A DNA stretch of 64,000 nucleotides from Planctobacterium marinum (lineage in GTDB: Bacteria; Pseudomonadota; Gammaproteobacteria; Enterobacterales; Alteromonadaceae): NCBI RefSeq assembly GCF_020687805.1, contig NZ_JAJEWQ010000003.1, positions 82,262-146,261 of the forward strand, in the 5' to 3' direction. Shown here in pieces: positions 1 through 9,567 of the stretch (within the stretch, counting starts at the first letter, position 1; every line of letters begins with the position of its first letter). The translations under genes were made by a program, and so were the position numbers. The notes beneath the pieces are model-generated. The model searched no databases and was not told where the DNA came from. It saw nothing but the letters and a program-made list of their open reading frames with translations.

Positions 1-504
1 CTTATTGTCAGAGTTCACCAACGACAAAGTGTCTTGATGCATCATGACATCAATAAACTGTTCTCTAAAATAACCTAATCTCTCTGCAATATTTAAGAGA
101 ACAGAAGTGTCAGAAATATTTAAATTGTGCTTCAAGTGTGCAGTTTGAACAGCATCAAAATAGTCCCAGTGACCAATATGTCCACCAAAGATTTCCGCAG
201 TTTTCGCCGCTAAAGCAGCATTAAGCCCACTTGGATAATTGAAGTTTGCATTTCGCATCCCTTCAATGTCAATTCTATTTGGATCTTCTGCGTTGAGCTG
301 GCAATGTCGCCAGTGATTTAGTATTTCTTGTTTTGCCTGCGCCATTGAACCAAAACGCACAATCATTTCATCTTCACTTTTTTGTAATACAAAAGCACGA
401 TGAATCACTTTAACGTTGTACTTTTCACTTAGTTGTCGCAGTCTGGGCGAAAGTAGATAGCACCAGCCACATACGGCATCATGAAAAAACTCAATTGTTG
501 TCAC
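1..504 (-). CDS. DsbA-family / HCCA-isomerase-like protein (3' part outside window)
   Basis: A reading frame runs off the left window edge, leaving the first 168 residues. It starts with GTG at 504, with AGGA eight bases upstream. The N-terminus has a thioredoxin-like CGWCY active site (C-x-x-C) directly after the first beta strand, as in the DsbA/FrnE and 2-hydroxychromene-2-carboxylate isomerase superfamily. There is no signal peptide, so it is probably cytoplasmic. It is clearly paralogous to the gene at 28507..29160: both share the CGWCYLLSPR active-site segment, an AEDP segment, an IEGMR segment and a YPSG segment. Function is inferred only as thiol-disulfide or glutathione-dependent chemistry; the substrate is unknown. 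Confidence 0.8.
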   Translation of the reverse strand, partial: MTTIEFFHDAVCGWCYLLSPRLRQLSEKYNVKVIHRAFVLQKSEDEMIVRFGSMAQAKQEILNHWRHCQLNAEDPNRIDIEGMRNANFNYPSGLNAALAAKTAEIFGGHIGHWDYFDAVQTAHLKHNLNISDTSVLLNIAERLGYFREQFIDVMMHQDTLSLVNSDNK

Positions 505-644
505 TTATTTTTCCTTTACAGCTTAAACCTCCCAGAAGTTTAATAACACGCAAAGCTCATTAATAATGACTAATTTAGAGTTGGAGCAATCAAGAAATTC
601 ATGGATTTTAGTCCGAATATGAAAGGTATTCTGAAAATTAAGAT

Positions 645-666
645 GGGGAGCTAGACAGCGCTCCCC
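645..666 (-). terminator. Possible terminator after the RND permease gene
   Basis: GGGGAGC and GCTCCCC form a perfect 7-bp GC-rich stem with an 8-nt loop, 12 bases past the permease stop codon. On the minus strand it is followed by ATCTTAATTTTC, a weak T tract. It could end the efflux operon. Confidence 0.45.
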
Positions 667-678
667 AACACAGAAGTT

Positions 679-3600
679 TTAAACGCGGGTTACACCACTT
701 TCCAGAGTTGAACACTTACTTTGCTCTGAATGCAAATATCGTTTGGTTAATAGATAAATGGATGGAGTTACAAACAAGCTAACTAATGACCCAATCGCCA
801 TTCCGGCGACTAAAACTATACCTATACTGTTTCTGGCCTCCGCACCAGCCCCGGTTACGAAAACCAATGGCAAATGACCAAAAACAGTCGCTACAGACGT
901 CATTAATATTGGTCTGAAGCGCTCGCTTGCGGCAATAAGAGTTGTTTCCACTAAATTACTTTTATTCTGCCACGCCGCCTCGGCATACTCAGCCACCAAG
1001 ATTCCATTTTTTGTAATTAAACCCGCCAATGTAAGCAATCCAATTTGAGAGTAAATATTGATAGAAGTAAAGTCGAACGCGGTAAAAAGCAAAGCGGCAA
1101 AAATTGACAAAGGTACTGTGCTTGCCAGTATTGCTGCTGGTATAGAAAACCCATTAAATTGCACACTTAAAACCAAGAAGACCAGGAACAAAGCCAAAGT
1201 GATTGTATAAAAAATAGATGTTTCACTTTGCTCAATTTGACGAGATTCACCTTTAAAATCAATTTGACTATTTAACGGAAGCACTTCATTCAATGCTCCA
1301 ATAGCCTTTCTCAACGAAGATTCTTTGGTTTCTGTGGGTACTTTTAAGCCAAACAAGTGAATTGCATTTTTTTGTTGAAATCGACTAACTTCTCTATGAC
1401 TTGTACGCATTTCAAAAGTAGCAAACTCTGACAATGGGATCCTTTTGCCTCGGACAGACTTAACATTTATTCCCATTAACCTATCCATGGTCATTGCATC
1501 ACTTGTGCTAATACTGGGTATAACCTCATAACTCCGCCCCTGCATTGGAAACCGTGCAACACGGTACTCGGTGAAAAGTACAGATAACTCTGAATTTAGC
1601 AAATCTGCAGTTACCCCCAGTCGATTGGCTTCATCCCAATTAACGTTCAGATAAATTGAAGGCTTATCTTCTTTGATATTTGTGTCTACAAAAAAGAATG
1701 CCCCAGTCGCATTCATTGCGCCAACGGCTTTTTGAGCTATCGCATTAAGATCCTCAACATCTTCATTTAACTTAACCACCAGCTCAACATCAAAGTTTCC
1801 GGCCCCTGGCAATGGCGGATATAAAAACGGATAAGCAATAATTTGCTCATTGCCCAATAATGATTTACTAGCCTGTTCATATATTTCGAAAGCATTTAAC
1901 TCTCTGTCGGACCAATCCAGCAGCTCCAACCCGCCAAACCCAGTAGTATTGGAAATAAGAGCCCAAACGTAGTCAACTCCATCTATTGAGAGCGGCCCCT
2001 CTACACTCGCCTTACTTTGCTTTAAGGTAAACTCAAGACTTGAATCGGGATATGATTCAAAAACAAGGCCAATGCCCCCCTGATCTTCTGTAGGTGCCAA
2101 CTCTTGTTTGGCCATATTATATAGGGGATATATAAAAAACAGCGCCAAAATCACTACCAAGAGCGGAACAAGGGGCACATTTAGCACTCTGCGGAGTACT
2201 TTAATATATGTCCGGGTTAATCTCTCTTCAATTCGACCGGTAAAAAGTTGAAGTTTATTTGGTGTAGATTGAGCAACAAACCGGGTGCTCAAATAAGGGG
2301 TTAAAAACAGACACACAATACCTGAAGACAATAATAAAACAGACATTGTTATTGCAAACTCAAAAAACAATGCTCCAGAAATGCCGTCTATCAGAGAAAT
2401 AGGGAAAAACACCACGGCCATAGTTAATGTCATGGACACGATCGGCTTCGTCAGCGTTTGAATACTGAGTTTAGCGGCCTCAAAAGGGGAAGTTCCTGAA
2501 CGAACTTTTCGGTCGATAAATTCGACCATTACTATCGCATCATCAACAACTAATCCAATAGAAAGCACTATTGCCAATACCGTTAACAAATTGATGGAGA
2601 ATCCACACAGACTGATGACAATCAGGGTAAGAGCGATTGAAAGTGGAATGGTTAAAACGGGAATGCTGACCGTTCTAAACTTTCCCAGAAAGACTAGTAT
2701 GACTAAGGCCACAATAAAAACAGTTTCCAATAAAGTTTTCCCTACTTCAGATAGTGCTTCCCTCATATATCGAGTGGCATCATAGTTTAGAACCATTTTT
2801 GTCTGTTCAGGGAGCAACGTTCTGATATCTTCAATTTTCTCTTCTAAGCTATCTCCCAACTCAATTTCATTCACCCCAGGCGCAGGCCAAACACCAAGAT
2901 AAAATGCATCATCTTTAGAAAAAAAGCCTTTTTGCATCGGTTTTTCTTGTCCAAAATCCAATGAAGCAAGTAAATTTAACGGCACAGATGTTCCATTATT
3001 CAAGTCAATTCGCATTTTGGAGAAATCTTCCAACGTGCGATTCAATGAATTGGAAGTGATGAAAATGTCCTTAATCGTGGTTTTAAAGTGGCCAATAGAA
3101 GCAATACTGTGATTCTTACTCAATTGAGAAACAACCTCTGAAGGTGTTATCCCAAAGTCATTAAGGGAATCAATATCAAAATATATCCGAATTGCAGGAT
3201 ATGAGGGAGCCTCCATAGATACTCGTTGCACACCAGGTATAGAAGCAAGTAGCGGCCTGACATTTTTATCCACTTCATCTGTTAAGTAACTGATCGAGTG
3301 AACATCTGAAGCGAAACTCACATAAAAAGTAGCCCAAGGGCGATCAGTTCTCTTTACCTGTACATTCGGAAATTCCGTATTTTTAGGCAAAACAGAACGA
3401 GCTGAGGTAAGTTTTGCATTTACATCGCCAATGACATCCTGCGCGGACACATTTAAATTTAGCCACAGGGTGATTTTACTCAAGTTATCCGAACTACGAG
3501 CATCGATATAGTCTACACCGTCTACTGAACTTAACTGTTGCTCCAAAGGTTTGGTAACAAAAGTATTAACGTCATCTGCATGAGCCCCACTTAAATAGGT

Positions 3601-3747
3601 CTCTATCTCAATAGAAACACTATTAATCAAAGGATATTGCTGTACTGGCAACGACTGAAACGCCATTACCGCGCCAGCAAGAATCAAAAGTATTACACTC
3701 AACACAAGGGTTCTGTGGGTTATGAAGGAAGTCATGAAATTCAGCAT
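679..3747 (-). CDS. RND multidrug efflux pump permease (HAE1/AcrB family)
   Basis: Inner-membrane proton-driven pump that works in a tripartite complex with an adaptor and an outer-membrane channel. About 1,022 residues, normal for the family. Seen: an N-terminal membrane segment, large periplasmic loops, the paired Asp of TM4 in GLVVDDAIVMVEF, the TM10 Lys in GLITKNGILVAEYAE, and 11-12 hydrophobic segments. A longer frame begins at a TTG (3762), but the ATG at 3747 has a GGGGG run eight bases upstream and gives a 7-bp overlap with the adaptor gene, so 3747 is preferred. Adaptor and pump form one operon. No TolC-like channel gene is present here. Substrate unknown. Confidence 0.93.
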   Translation of the reverse strand: MLNFMTSFITHRTLVLSVILLILAGAVMAFQSLPVQQYPLINSVSIEIETYLSGAHADDVNTFVTKPLEQQLSSVDGVDYIDARSSDNLSKITLWLNLNVSAQDVIGDVNAKLTSARSVLPKNTEFPNVQVKRTDRPWATFYVSFASDVHSISYLTDEVDKNVRPLLASIPGVQRVSMEAPSYPAIRIYFDIDSLNDFGITPSEVVSQLSKNHSIASIGHFKTTIKDIFITSNSLNRTLEDFSKMRIDLNNGTSVPLNLLASLDFGQEKPMQKGFFSKDDAFYLGVWPAPGVNEIELGDSLEEKIEDIRTLLPEQTKMVLNYDATRYMREALSEVGKTLLETVFIVALVILVFLGKFRTVSIPVLTIPLSIALTLIVISLCGFSINLLTVLAIVLSIGLVVDDAIVMVEFIDRKVRSGTSPFEAAKLSIQTLTKPIVSMTLTMAVVFFPISLIDGISGALFFEFAITMSVLLLSSGIVCLFLTPYLSTRFVAQSTPNKLQLFTGRIEERLTRTYIKVLRRVLNVPLVPLLVVILALFFIYPLYNMAKQELAPTEDQGGIGLVFESYPDSSLEFTLKQSKASVEGPLSIDGVDYVWALISNTTGFGGLELLDWSDRELNAFEIYEQASKSLLGNEQIIAYPFLYPPLPGAGNFDVELVVKLNEDVEDLNAIAQKAVGAMNATGAFFFVDTNIKEDKPSIYLNVNWDEANRLGVTADLLNSELSVLFTEYRVARFPMQGRSYEVIPSISTSDAMTMDRLMGINVKSVRGKRIPLSEFATFEMRTSHREVSRFQQKNAIHLFGLKVPTETKESSLRKAIGALNEVLPLNSQIDFKGESRQIEQSETSIFYTITLALFLVFLVLSVQFNGFSIPAAILASTVPLSIFAALLFTAFDFTSINIYSQIGLLTLAGLITKNGILVAEYAEAAWQNKSNLVETTLIAASERFRPILMTSVATVFGHLPLVFVTGAGAEARNSIGIVLVAGMAIGSLVSLFVTPSIYLLTKRYLHSEQSKCSTLESGVTRV

Positions 3748-4709
3748 AGAGGAGCCCCCCAAAGTGCTTTAATGGCACCATCGTTGACTATCATTTGCCC
3801 CTGTTCGATACCTGCATAAACCATTACTGATTCGTCGTCATGATAGTTAAACTCAATCCGGCTAACTTCAAGGCACTCCTGGTTTTTGACAAAAACATAG
3901 GGCCCATTAGCATCGAAGAGTATTGCGTTTGCAGAAAGTTTAGCCGCCTGAATTTTTTTAATAGCAAGTGAAATTGTCGACTGCATACCCGGTACAAATA
4001 ACTCCCTTTTCTCAGCTAAAAAGCGTACCGACTGCAAGCGATTTTCGCTGTCCACACCGGGAGATATATGAACGACTTCCAGGTTGATCGAATCATCATG
4101 ATAGGTCGCTGTTAACAACTGGCCTACTTGTAAAAAGTTTGCATATCGTACCGGGATAAAAACATCCAAATACACAAACTCACTTCCATCATACAAAGTC
4201 AGCAGAGGTTCTCCGGCATTTACTACATCACCAACCTGCAGTTCATGTTTCGTAATAAAACCATCAAAAGGAGCGACAATTTCTGTCTTAGCCAATTCCT
4301 GTACAACAACCAATCTTTCGGAAAGTGCTATATCCAGGTCACTTTTTAATTTGTTAAGCTGAGAATCAGATACTCCACCTGCGTCCACTGACTTCTGAGC
4401 TCTATTCAGTTCTTTTTTTAAGAAAGCAATTTCATGCTCAACTTTATCCAATAAAGGTTTTACTTTATTGCGATTAATCTGAAACAAAACCTGCCCTTTT
4501 GAGACTTTCTCTCCAAAATGAAAACCTATCAGCTCAATTCTTCCACTTACTTCGCTTGAAACATCGACTTTTCTAACCGACTCAACTTGAAAATTAAAAC
4601 TTGTCAATTGCTCAACACTGTTCATTTCAGCTATGACAGTATTGCCATAAGCCGTTTTAAGCTGTAAAAATCCGAAAACAATAAATAGCAATATTTTCTT
4701 AGTCACCAC
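3741..4709 (-). CDS. RND efflux periplasmic adaptor subunit (membrane fusion protein)
   Basis: 322 residues with an N-terminal signal-like segment (residues 5-22), two lipoyl/barrel-sandwich half motifs (around VSSEVSGRIELIGFHFGEKV and IVAPFDGFITKHELQVGDVV), a helical hairpin between them rich in Lys/Glu/Leu, and a beta-barrel region after residue 170. This is the HlyD/AcrA order, though it is shorter than AcrA. The start is GTG (4709 or the next GTG, 4706), with GGAGG just upstream. It bridges the permease to an outer-membrane channel. It is the first gene of the efflux operon and is divergent from the Crp/Fnr-like regulator. Confidence 0.9.
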   Translation of the reverse strand: MVTKKILLFIVFGFLQLKTAYGNTVIAEMNSVEQLTSFNFQVESVRKVDVSSEVSGRIELIGFHFGEKVSKGQVLFQINRNKVKPLLDKVEHEIAFLKKELNRAQKSVDAGGVSDSQLNKLKSDLDIALSERLVVVQELAKTEIVAPFDGFITKHELQVGDVVNAGEPLLTLYDGSEFVYLDVFIPVRYANFLQVGQLLTATYHDDSINLEVVHISPGVDSENRLQSVRFLAEKRELFVPGMQSTISLAIKKIQAAKLSANAILFDANGPYVFVKNQECLEVSRIEFNYHDDESVMVYAGIEQGQMIVNDGAIKALWGAPLC

Positions 4710-4792
4710 GGGCCTCCATATTGATACCTCTGAAATTCAGAGTTTTGTATTGTGTTGTATAAATCTTCGCAGTGGCGGATTCTATGGGCAGT

Positions 4793-4821
4793 TGTCACAA
4801 ATGACATTTACATATGTAAAT
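4793..4821. promoter_or_regulatory. Two dyads in the efflux/regulator divergent region
   Basis: TGTCA-CAAA-TGACA (4793..4806) is a perfect inverted repeat with the 14-bp geometry of FNR-type sites. It is followed at once by the perfect 16-bp palindrome ATTTACATATGTAAAT (4806..4821). Both lie between the adaptor start (4709) and the Crp/Fnr-like gene (4932). They are candidate operators for that regulator; this is inference from position and symmetry. Confidence 0.5.
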
Positions 4822-4931
4822 CTGAACGAAAATTTAAGTTGTTTTGAGAATAACTAAACAAAAAGTTGTAAGATGACGTACTTCAAAAAAAAGTAATGCA
4901 CCTGGACAGGGAATTTTAGGAGTAACCTTAA

Positions 4932-5543
4932 ATGCAGGTTGAATCTGCCCTTGAACTTTTGAAAACGTCTTTCGACAGTTACTCTCCAATCACCGAATCG
5001 ACTTGGCGGCAACTAAAGACCGGGTGTCAACTCAGACACTTCAAGAAAAACGAAATGGTCTATCAAGCGGGAGTCATTCCCAACTCATTTGCTTTTGTCG
5101 CTTCTGGGCTAGTTAGATGCTACGTAACAAATGAAAAAGGTCAGGAATACAACAAAAACTTTTTTGATGAAGGAATGTATCCAGGTTCAATGGCAGCCCT
5201 GTTAACAAATACTCCATCCTATCTAACGTTTGAAACAATTGAAGACAGCTCGCTAATAGAGATAAATTTTAAAACGTTTAGGGAGTTACTTAATAAAAAT
5301 CCAGATCTCATGTTATTCCAAATTGCATACCTGGAAAAAAACTGGCTATTAGCTAAAGATGCCCGTGAGATTGAAATAGTTCAGGAGCTGGCATCTGAGA
5401 GATATTTAAAATTCCAACACAACTTTCCCGGATTGGTAGATAGATTGCCTCAATACCACATTGCTTCCCATTTGGGTATTACACCCACCCAACTTAGCAG
5501 AATAAGAAAATCCCAAAATGCTGATAACCGGGAAAAGGGTTAG
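4932..5543 (+). CDS. Crp/Fnr-family transcriptional regulator (cNMP-binding domain)
   Basis: 203 residues. Residues about 20-130 match a cyclic-nucleotide-binding beta-roll (KKNEMVYQAG, FAFVASGLVRCY). The C-terminal part holds a short helix-turn-helix, HIASHLGITPTQLSRIRK, as in the compact Crp/Fnr regulators common in Bacteroidetes and marine gammaproteobacteria. There is only one N-terminal Cys, so an FNR-type Fe-S cluster is unlikely. AGGAG precedes the ATG. Divergent from the RND efflux operon, which it probably controls. Confidence 0.87.
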   Translation: MQVESALELLKTSFDSYSPITESTWRQLKTGCQLRHFKKNEMVYQAGVIPNSFAFVASGLVRCYVTNEKGQEYNKNFFDEGMYPGSMAALLTNTPSYLTFETIEDSSLIEINFKTFRELLNKNPDLMLFQIAYLEKNWLLAKDAREIEIVQELASERYLKFQHNFPGLVDRLPQYHIASHLGITPTQLSRIRKSQNADNREKG

Positions 5544-5855
5544 ATAATAACATCGCCAATTCAAGCACTAAGCTTTATATTAGTTTAATAATCATTAAAA
5601 CAAATGGAATACTCAAATGAGTTAGCCTTTCAGTTTATATTTGCAACGAGTTTCATTCACCAAGCGAAAACGAGAACTGCTTAACCGTTCGTGGGGTGCA
5701 AATAACGAACTAGATTTATCCAAAAGGTTAACAGCCAAGGTAAGTTTACATTCAGAATATGATTACTTTGGATAAAGGAAATCCCAAACCTTAAAACACA
5801 ATAGCTTTTCTCCAAAAGTAATGGTTATTCAATATGGATATTCCCAATACCAAGC
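5544..5855. other. Intergenic gap, nothing recognised
   Basis: 312 bases, AT-rich, between the regulator and the hydrolase, which converge here. No strong hairpin with a T tract, no RNA gene and no usable reading frame was seen. Confidence 0.5.
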
Positions 5856-6935
5856 CTACTGAACGATCCACGTTGAAATAGTTTCCAGGAAGCCTCCAAC
5901 AAACCTTTTTTCCAAAGTCCCATATTCAGAGCGCTCGCCCGTTTCAGCTTTCTGAAAATAATGATTGGCATCGTGAAAGGTTTTAAATTTATATTTGATG
6001 CCTGATTTTAAGAGCGCTCTTTCTAAAACATCCTTATTCTGTTCGATAGTAACCTGCAAGTCTTTTCCGCCAAACAAAGCTAGCACCGGGACTTCAAGTC
6101 TTTCGTAATCCCTGGCAGTATCATGATACAAAAATGATGTCAGCGAAGGTAAAGCATATACAATTTCAATCTCTTCTGTCTTTCTCTTTGCCATCGCCTT
6201 TATTTGTTCAATATCGCTCTCTTGGTGATTAGCTCCCAGCTTAAGAATACGTTCTGCACTATGATAAAATTTATCAAGCGCGTCCTCTAATTTCTGCCCT
6301 TGGGAAAGAGACCACATAAGATTATTATGGGCTGACACGTCTTCTTCCATGATAGCCCTGTCCAGAGAACGGCCTTTATACTCTTGTCGCACTTGATAAA
6401 GTACGATATCCACTAAAGGAACTGAAGGTGGCCCCATAAGAACAAGCTTGACCACCTCTTTGTTGTTAATCGCTACATTAGCGCCAACTATTGCACCTTG
6501 ACTGTGACCAAGAAGAATAAACGTATCATAACCATACTTATCATGGTCTTTGAAAAACGCCATAATCCCCTCAACATCTTTCCGGTGATCATTCAGGGTA
6601 CTGTTTACAAAATCACCGGTGCTTTTACCTTCCCCCCTATCATCAAATCTGAATGAAGGAATGCCGTTTTTCGCCAGATGCTCAGCAACAACTCCGAGTA
6701 CTTTAAAATCATCTAAAGTTTCATCCCGATCTTGCGGTCCACTTCCAGACAACATAATAACTAAGTGGTTGGTTGCGCTTTTTTTAGGCTTTAATAAAGT
6801 TCCCCCGACCTGAATATCGTTCACTTCCAATACCAAATCAAACTCATCAAAGGTAGCCTGCTTTTCTGCCGCCACAAATGTCGCAAAAAGCACTCCGCTC
6901 GCAAAAATTAATATACTCAACGATTTTTTAAACAT
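5856..6935 (-). CDS. Secreted alpha/beta-hydrolase
   Basis: 359 residues from the ATG at 6935. A longer frame to 6983 exists, but the chosen start begins a clean signal peptide (FKKSLSILIFASGVLFATFVAA, cut near residue 23). Alpha/beta-hydrolase marks: oxyanion region LSGSGPQDRDE, nucleophile elbow GHSQG, acid in ALFGGKDLQV, and the late His in DANHYF. This resembles periplasmic dienelactone-hydrolase/peptidase-S9-like esterases. Substrate unknown. It lies 163 bases from the next serine hydrolase on the same strand. Confidence 0.85.
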   Translation of the reverse strand: MFKKSLSILIFASGVLFATFVAAEKQATFDEFDLVLEVNDIQVGGTLLKPKKSATNHLVIMLSGSGPQDRDETLDDFKVLGVVAEHLAKNGIPSFRFDDRGEGKSTGDFVNSTLNDHRKDVEGIMAFFKDHDKYGYDTFILLGHSQGAIVGANVAINNKEVVKLVLMGPPSVPLVDIVLYQVRQEYKGRSLDRAIMEEDVSAHNNLMWSLSQGQKLEDALDKFYHSAERILKLGANHQESDIEQIKAMAKRKTEEIEIVYALPSLTSFLYHDTARDYERLEVPVLALFGGKDLQVTIEQNKDVLERALLKSGIKYKFKTFHDANHYFQKAETGERSEYGTLEKRFVGGFLETISTWIVQ

Positions 6936-7098
6936 CACATACCTACCGTTTATAAAATTAATAACCTTGCGAGCTAGCCACAACTGGATAGTTCTCGAAT
7001 TAGTTATAAAGCGTTGTAAATTAAACAGAGTAAACCTGCTGTTTAGCTAAAATACGACTCCAGAAGTATGTATAAACAGCTAAGCCAGCCACCAACTA

Positions 7099-8580
7099 CT
7101 AAATTAATTTTTTGTATTTGATACTACCGTTCAAAATAATCAGGTCTCCATCGTTTGATAAATCAAATTTCAGGCTACGTCTTATCGGTCCAAGGGCTGC
7201 AACATACTTGCTTCCGGACAACTCAGTTTTGATTAGTGGGCCAGACAAATCCCCCCATCTAGCCCAAATCCCCCCTTTACCGTGATAAAGCTGCATTTCC
7301 GGCCAGCCTCCTTTGTCACCGGTTACGTAGGTGCCTAACCATTTGGAATCAAACTTTTTTGCTCGAACGAGACTTTTATTGCTTAGTAACGTTTTTTCTT
7401 CGCGAAGCACTATTTTGTCAAATTGTACGAGTTCTTCTGCTAGAACTTGTTGGGCCGAGGCTTTATTAAAATTGAGGTTGTACCAATAGTTTGCAGCAAG
7501 GTGTGGCAGAGCGAATCCCGTAGATTCATTAAAAAAGGCGACTATCCCCATACTTTTGTCAGGGATAAAGGAAGCATGAAAACTCATACCGCCATAGCCA
7601 CCAAAACGAGTTAAGATTTTCCAATCTTGATATTCAGCGATATCCCATGCATAGCTGTATCCTTTCCTTAAATACGTGAAATATTGTTTGTTTTGCTCAA
7701 CAGTTGCATTGTGTAGCTTTTCGAAAAACAAAGGACTATCTGAGAGTGTGTCACCTTGTGAAATATTGAACTCTATCCACTTTGCCATATCTTTGAGAGT
7801 AGAGATGACGCCACCAGAAGCGTGTAGAGTTCTATCAGACTTAAAAACGCCCTGCCTGAACAACTCCCCTTCAGAAGAGACCTCTATCATTGGAAGGATT
7901 GATTTGTTATTGAACCGTCTAGTTGAAAACGATGTATTCTCCATCTGAAGAGGCACAAAAATCCTTTGAATCATAAGGCTTTGCCAGCTGTTTTTGGTGG
8001 CACCTTCTATCGCTTGCGCAGCCAAAATTGGTCCAGTGTTGGAATATCTAAATTTTCCGGGACTCGCAACTAAAACAGTTTCATTTAAGGATTCCGACAA
8101 ATCTTGCTGGCTTTCATAGCCTAAAAATGCAGTTTTAAATGTGTGTGCCACACTCGTGAAGCCGGCAGTATGATTGAGTAACTGCTTAACTGTTAATGCA
8201 TCTTTTGAAATCTTTGGATTATATAACTGAGCATCTAAATACTTAGATAGAGGGGCATTTAAATCAATTTCTTTTGATTCTGATAGTATTTGCCCCAATG
8301 TCCCTGTAAACGCTTTAGTATGAGAAGAAATTAAAAAAGGTGTGTTGATATCCAGCCCGTTATCAACGTCACCATGGCGATTAAGAGTTGTGTAGTATTG
8401 CAGTCCTTGGTCTGTAACTACAGCGAAAAGAAAGTCACCTCTAAACTCATATTTTTTATAAACCTTTTGGATTTCAAGTGAAAATTTATTACTAATGCCC
8501 GTTGAATCCATTTGAGGCAGGTTTGCATGAACAGAACTGCACGTAATTATGATCCCCAGCCAAATCAAACTTCGTAACAT
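7099..8580 (-). CDS. Serine hydrolase, beta-lactamase/D-Ala-D-Ala carboxypeptidase family
   Basis: 493 residues from the ATG at 8580, which has a very strong GGAGGAGGGGGAG leader. Signal peptide about residues 1-19 (LRSLIWLGIIITCSSVHA). Class C beta-lactamase-like marks: SxxK in ISSHTKAFTG and YxN in RYSNTGP. A C-terminal extension of about 130 residues follows the catalytic domain, as in periplasmic esterases of this family. The role in peptidoglycan or small-ester hydrolysis is not decided by sequence. Its upstream region carries a GTGAA-N6-GTGAA box. Confidence 0.87.
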   Translation of the reverse strand: MLRSLIWLGIIITCSSVHANLPQMDSTGISNKFSLEIQKVYKKYEFRGDFLFAVVTDQGLQYYTTLNRHGDVDNGLDINTPFLISSHTKAFTGTLGQILSESKEIDLNAPLSKYLDAQLYNPKISKDALTVKQLLNHTAGFTSVAHTFKTAFLGYESQQDLSESLNETVLVASPGKFRYSNTGPILAAQAIEGATKNSWQSLMIQRIFVPLQMENTSFSTRRFNNKSILPMIEVSSEGELFRQGVFKSDRTLHASGGVISTLKDMAKWIEFNISQGDTLSDSPLFFEKLHNATVEQNKQYFTYLRKGYSYAWDIAEYQDWKILTRFGGYGGMSFHASFIPDKSMGIVAFFNESTGFALPHLAANYWYNLNFNKASAQQVLAEELVQFDKIVLREEKTLLSNKSLVRAKKFDSKWLGTYVTGDKGGWPEMQLYHGKGGIWARWGDLSGPLIKTELSGSKYVAALGPIRRSLKFDLSNDGDLIILNGSIKYKKLI

Positions 8581-8670
8581 CTCCCCCTCCTCCAATCCTA
8601 TTTTTACACTTAAAATCTGATGCGTGTTAGAACAAACCATCTAGTTTGGAGAAAGACTAAAGTGAAGATA

Positions 8671-8686
8671 GTGAAAAAATAGTGAA
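8671..8686 (+). promoter_or_regulatory. GTGAA-N6-GTGAA box upstream of serine hydrolase
   Basis: GTGAA at 8671 and 8682 (11-bp period), with a third GTGAA at 8662. It lies 91 bases upstream of the minus-strand serine hydrolase start. Direct repeats on one DNA face are typical of OmpR-family response regulators. Confidence 0.55.
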
Positions 8687-8741
8687 AAAAACGCAGTTTT
8701 CAGGTCATGTTTTGGTTAGCACTTAATAAAGCTCAATGAAT

Positions 8742-8757
8742 TTCACATATTATTCAC
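8742..8757 (-). promoter_or_regulatory. GTGAA-N6-GTGAA box upstream of LamG-like gene
   Basis: TTCAC at 8742 and 8753 on the plus strand, which is GTGAA-N6-GTGAA on the minus strand. It is 97 bases upstream of the plus-strand gene at 8854, so it has the same orientation relative to its gene as the other boxes. Confidence 0.55.
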
Positions 8758-8853
8758 GCTCTCCTATATAACCTTTGTTGTTATCAAGTGAACTCAGCTA
8801 ATTTGAGCCCGAAGTAGCAATGAAGTACATCAAACTCCGTGATTTGCAGCGGC

Positions 8854-9486
8854 ATGAAGAATAAACAAATGCTTTTGGCATTAATTTTCTTAGTAAAAGT
8901 GGCTTGCGCTGAGAGCTATTTGCAAATGAGCTTCGACAGTAACCTCAACACAAAGTCCGCCCCCAGAATCGAAATGCAATGGCATGGAATTCAGAATTTC
9001 GCAAAGAAATCTCATGAGCAAAATTTTGCAGTGAACTTCAACGCCTATCCAGACATTTACATTATTAGTATGAGTAAAAACCCCTTACCTTTTGAAGGTA
9101 AATTTGTCAGCATCGAGTTTGAAGCAAAAATCACAGGCTCGTTAACCAAATGGGCCAGACCAATCTGGTTACACGGTGCATTTGGAGTGCAAATTGCTAG
9201 GGATGGAATTACGTTTTTAATCTTTACTGACGAGCAAAGTGCAAATTGGAACTACTTCGCTCCGAGTAATGTACCGCTTGATAGCCAGTGGCATACTGTT
9301 AATTTGGAGTACGACGCAATACAAGGCACAACACAAATCAGAATTGACAATAAAATAGTTTTCGAAGAAAAAAATAATAATAAGTTTATATCTAAAGCAC
9401 GGACTTCAAGATTACTTATTGGTTCAGATGGCTGGGGCAAAACTTTCCCTGGCCAAATTGACAACCTGAAAATTTTTACACGTTAA
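8854..9486 (+). CDS. Secreted LamG/concanavalin-like domain protein
   Basis: 210 residues from the ATG at 8854; a GTG at 8839 is the alternative start. Signal peptide NKQMLLALIFLVKVACA, then a jelly-roll-like sequence. The C-terminal half has the typical laminin-G/LamG_3 features: GITFLIFTDEQ, a WHTVNLEYD strand, IRIDNKIVFEE, LLIGSDGW and a final GQIDNLKIF strand. Probably binds a carbohydrate or surface polymer outside the cytoplasm. Divergent from the serine hydrolase, with a regulatory box facing each gene. Confidence 0.7.
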   Translation: MKNKQMLLALIFLVKVACAESYLQMSFDSNLNTKSAPRIEMQWHGIQNFAKKSHEQNFAVNFNAYPDIYIISMSKNPLPFEGKFVSIEFEAKITGSLTKWARPIWLHGAFGVQIARDGITFLIFTDEQSANWNYFAPSNVPLDSQWHTVNLEYDAIQGTTQIRIDNKIVFEEKNNNKFISKARTSRLLIGSDGWGKTFPGQIDNLKIFTR

Positions 9487-9567
9487 ATTTTGCTCGATAG
9501 GTAGATACCCGCTTTCCGAAGTGTTCAGGCAGACAGCCGATATCAAGCAATTGTAAATAGGTGATAT

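Noticed and set aside
6619-8000. Plus-strand frames inside the hydrolase genes
   Set aside because: Antisense shadows of clear genes with signal peptides and catalytic motifs; no leader or family match.
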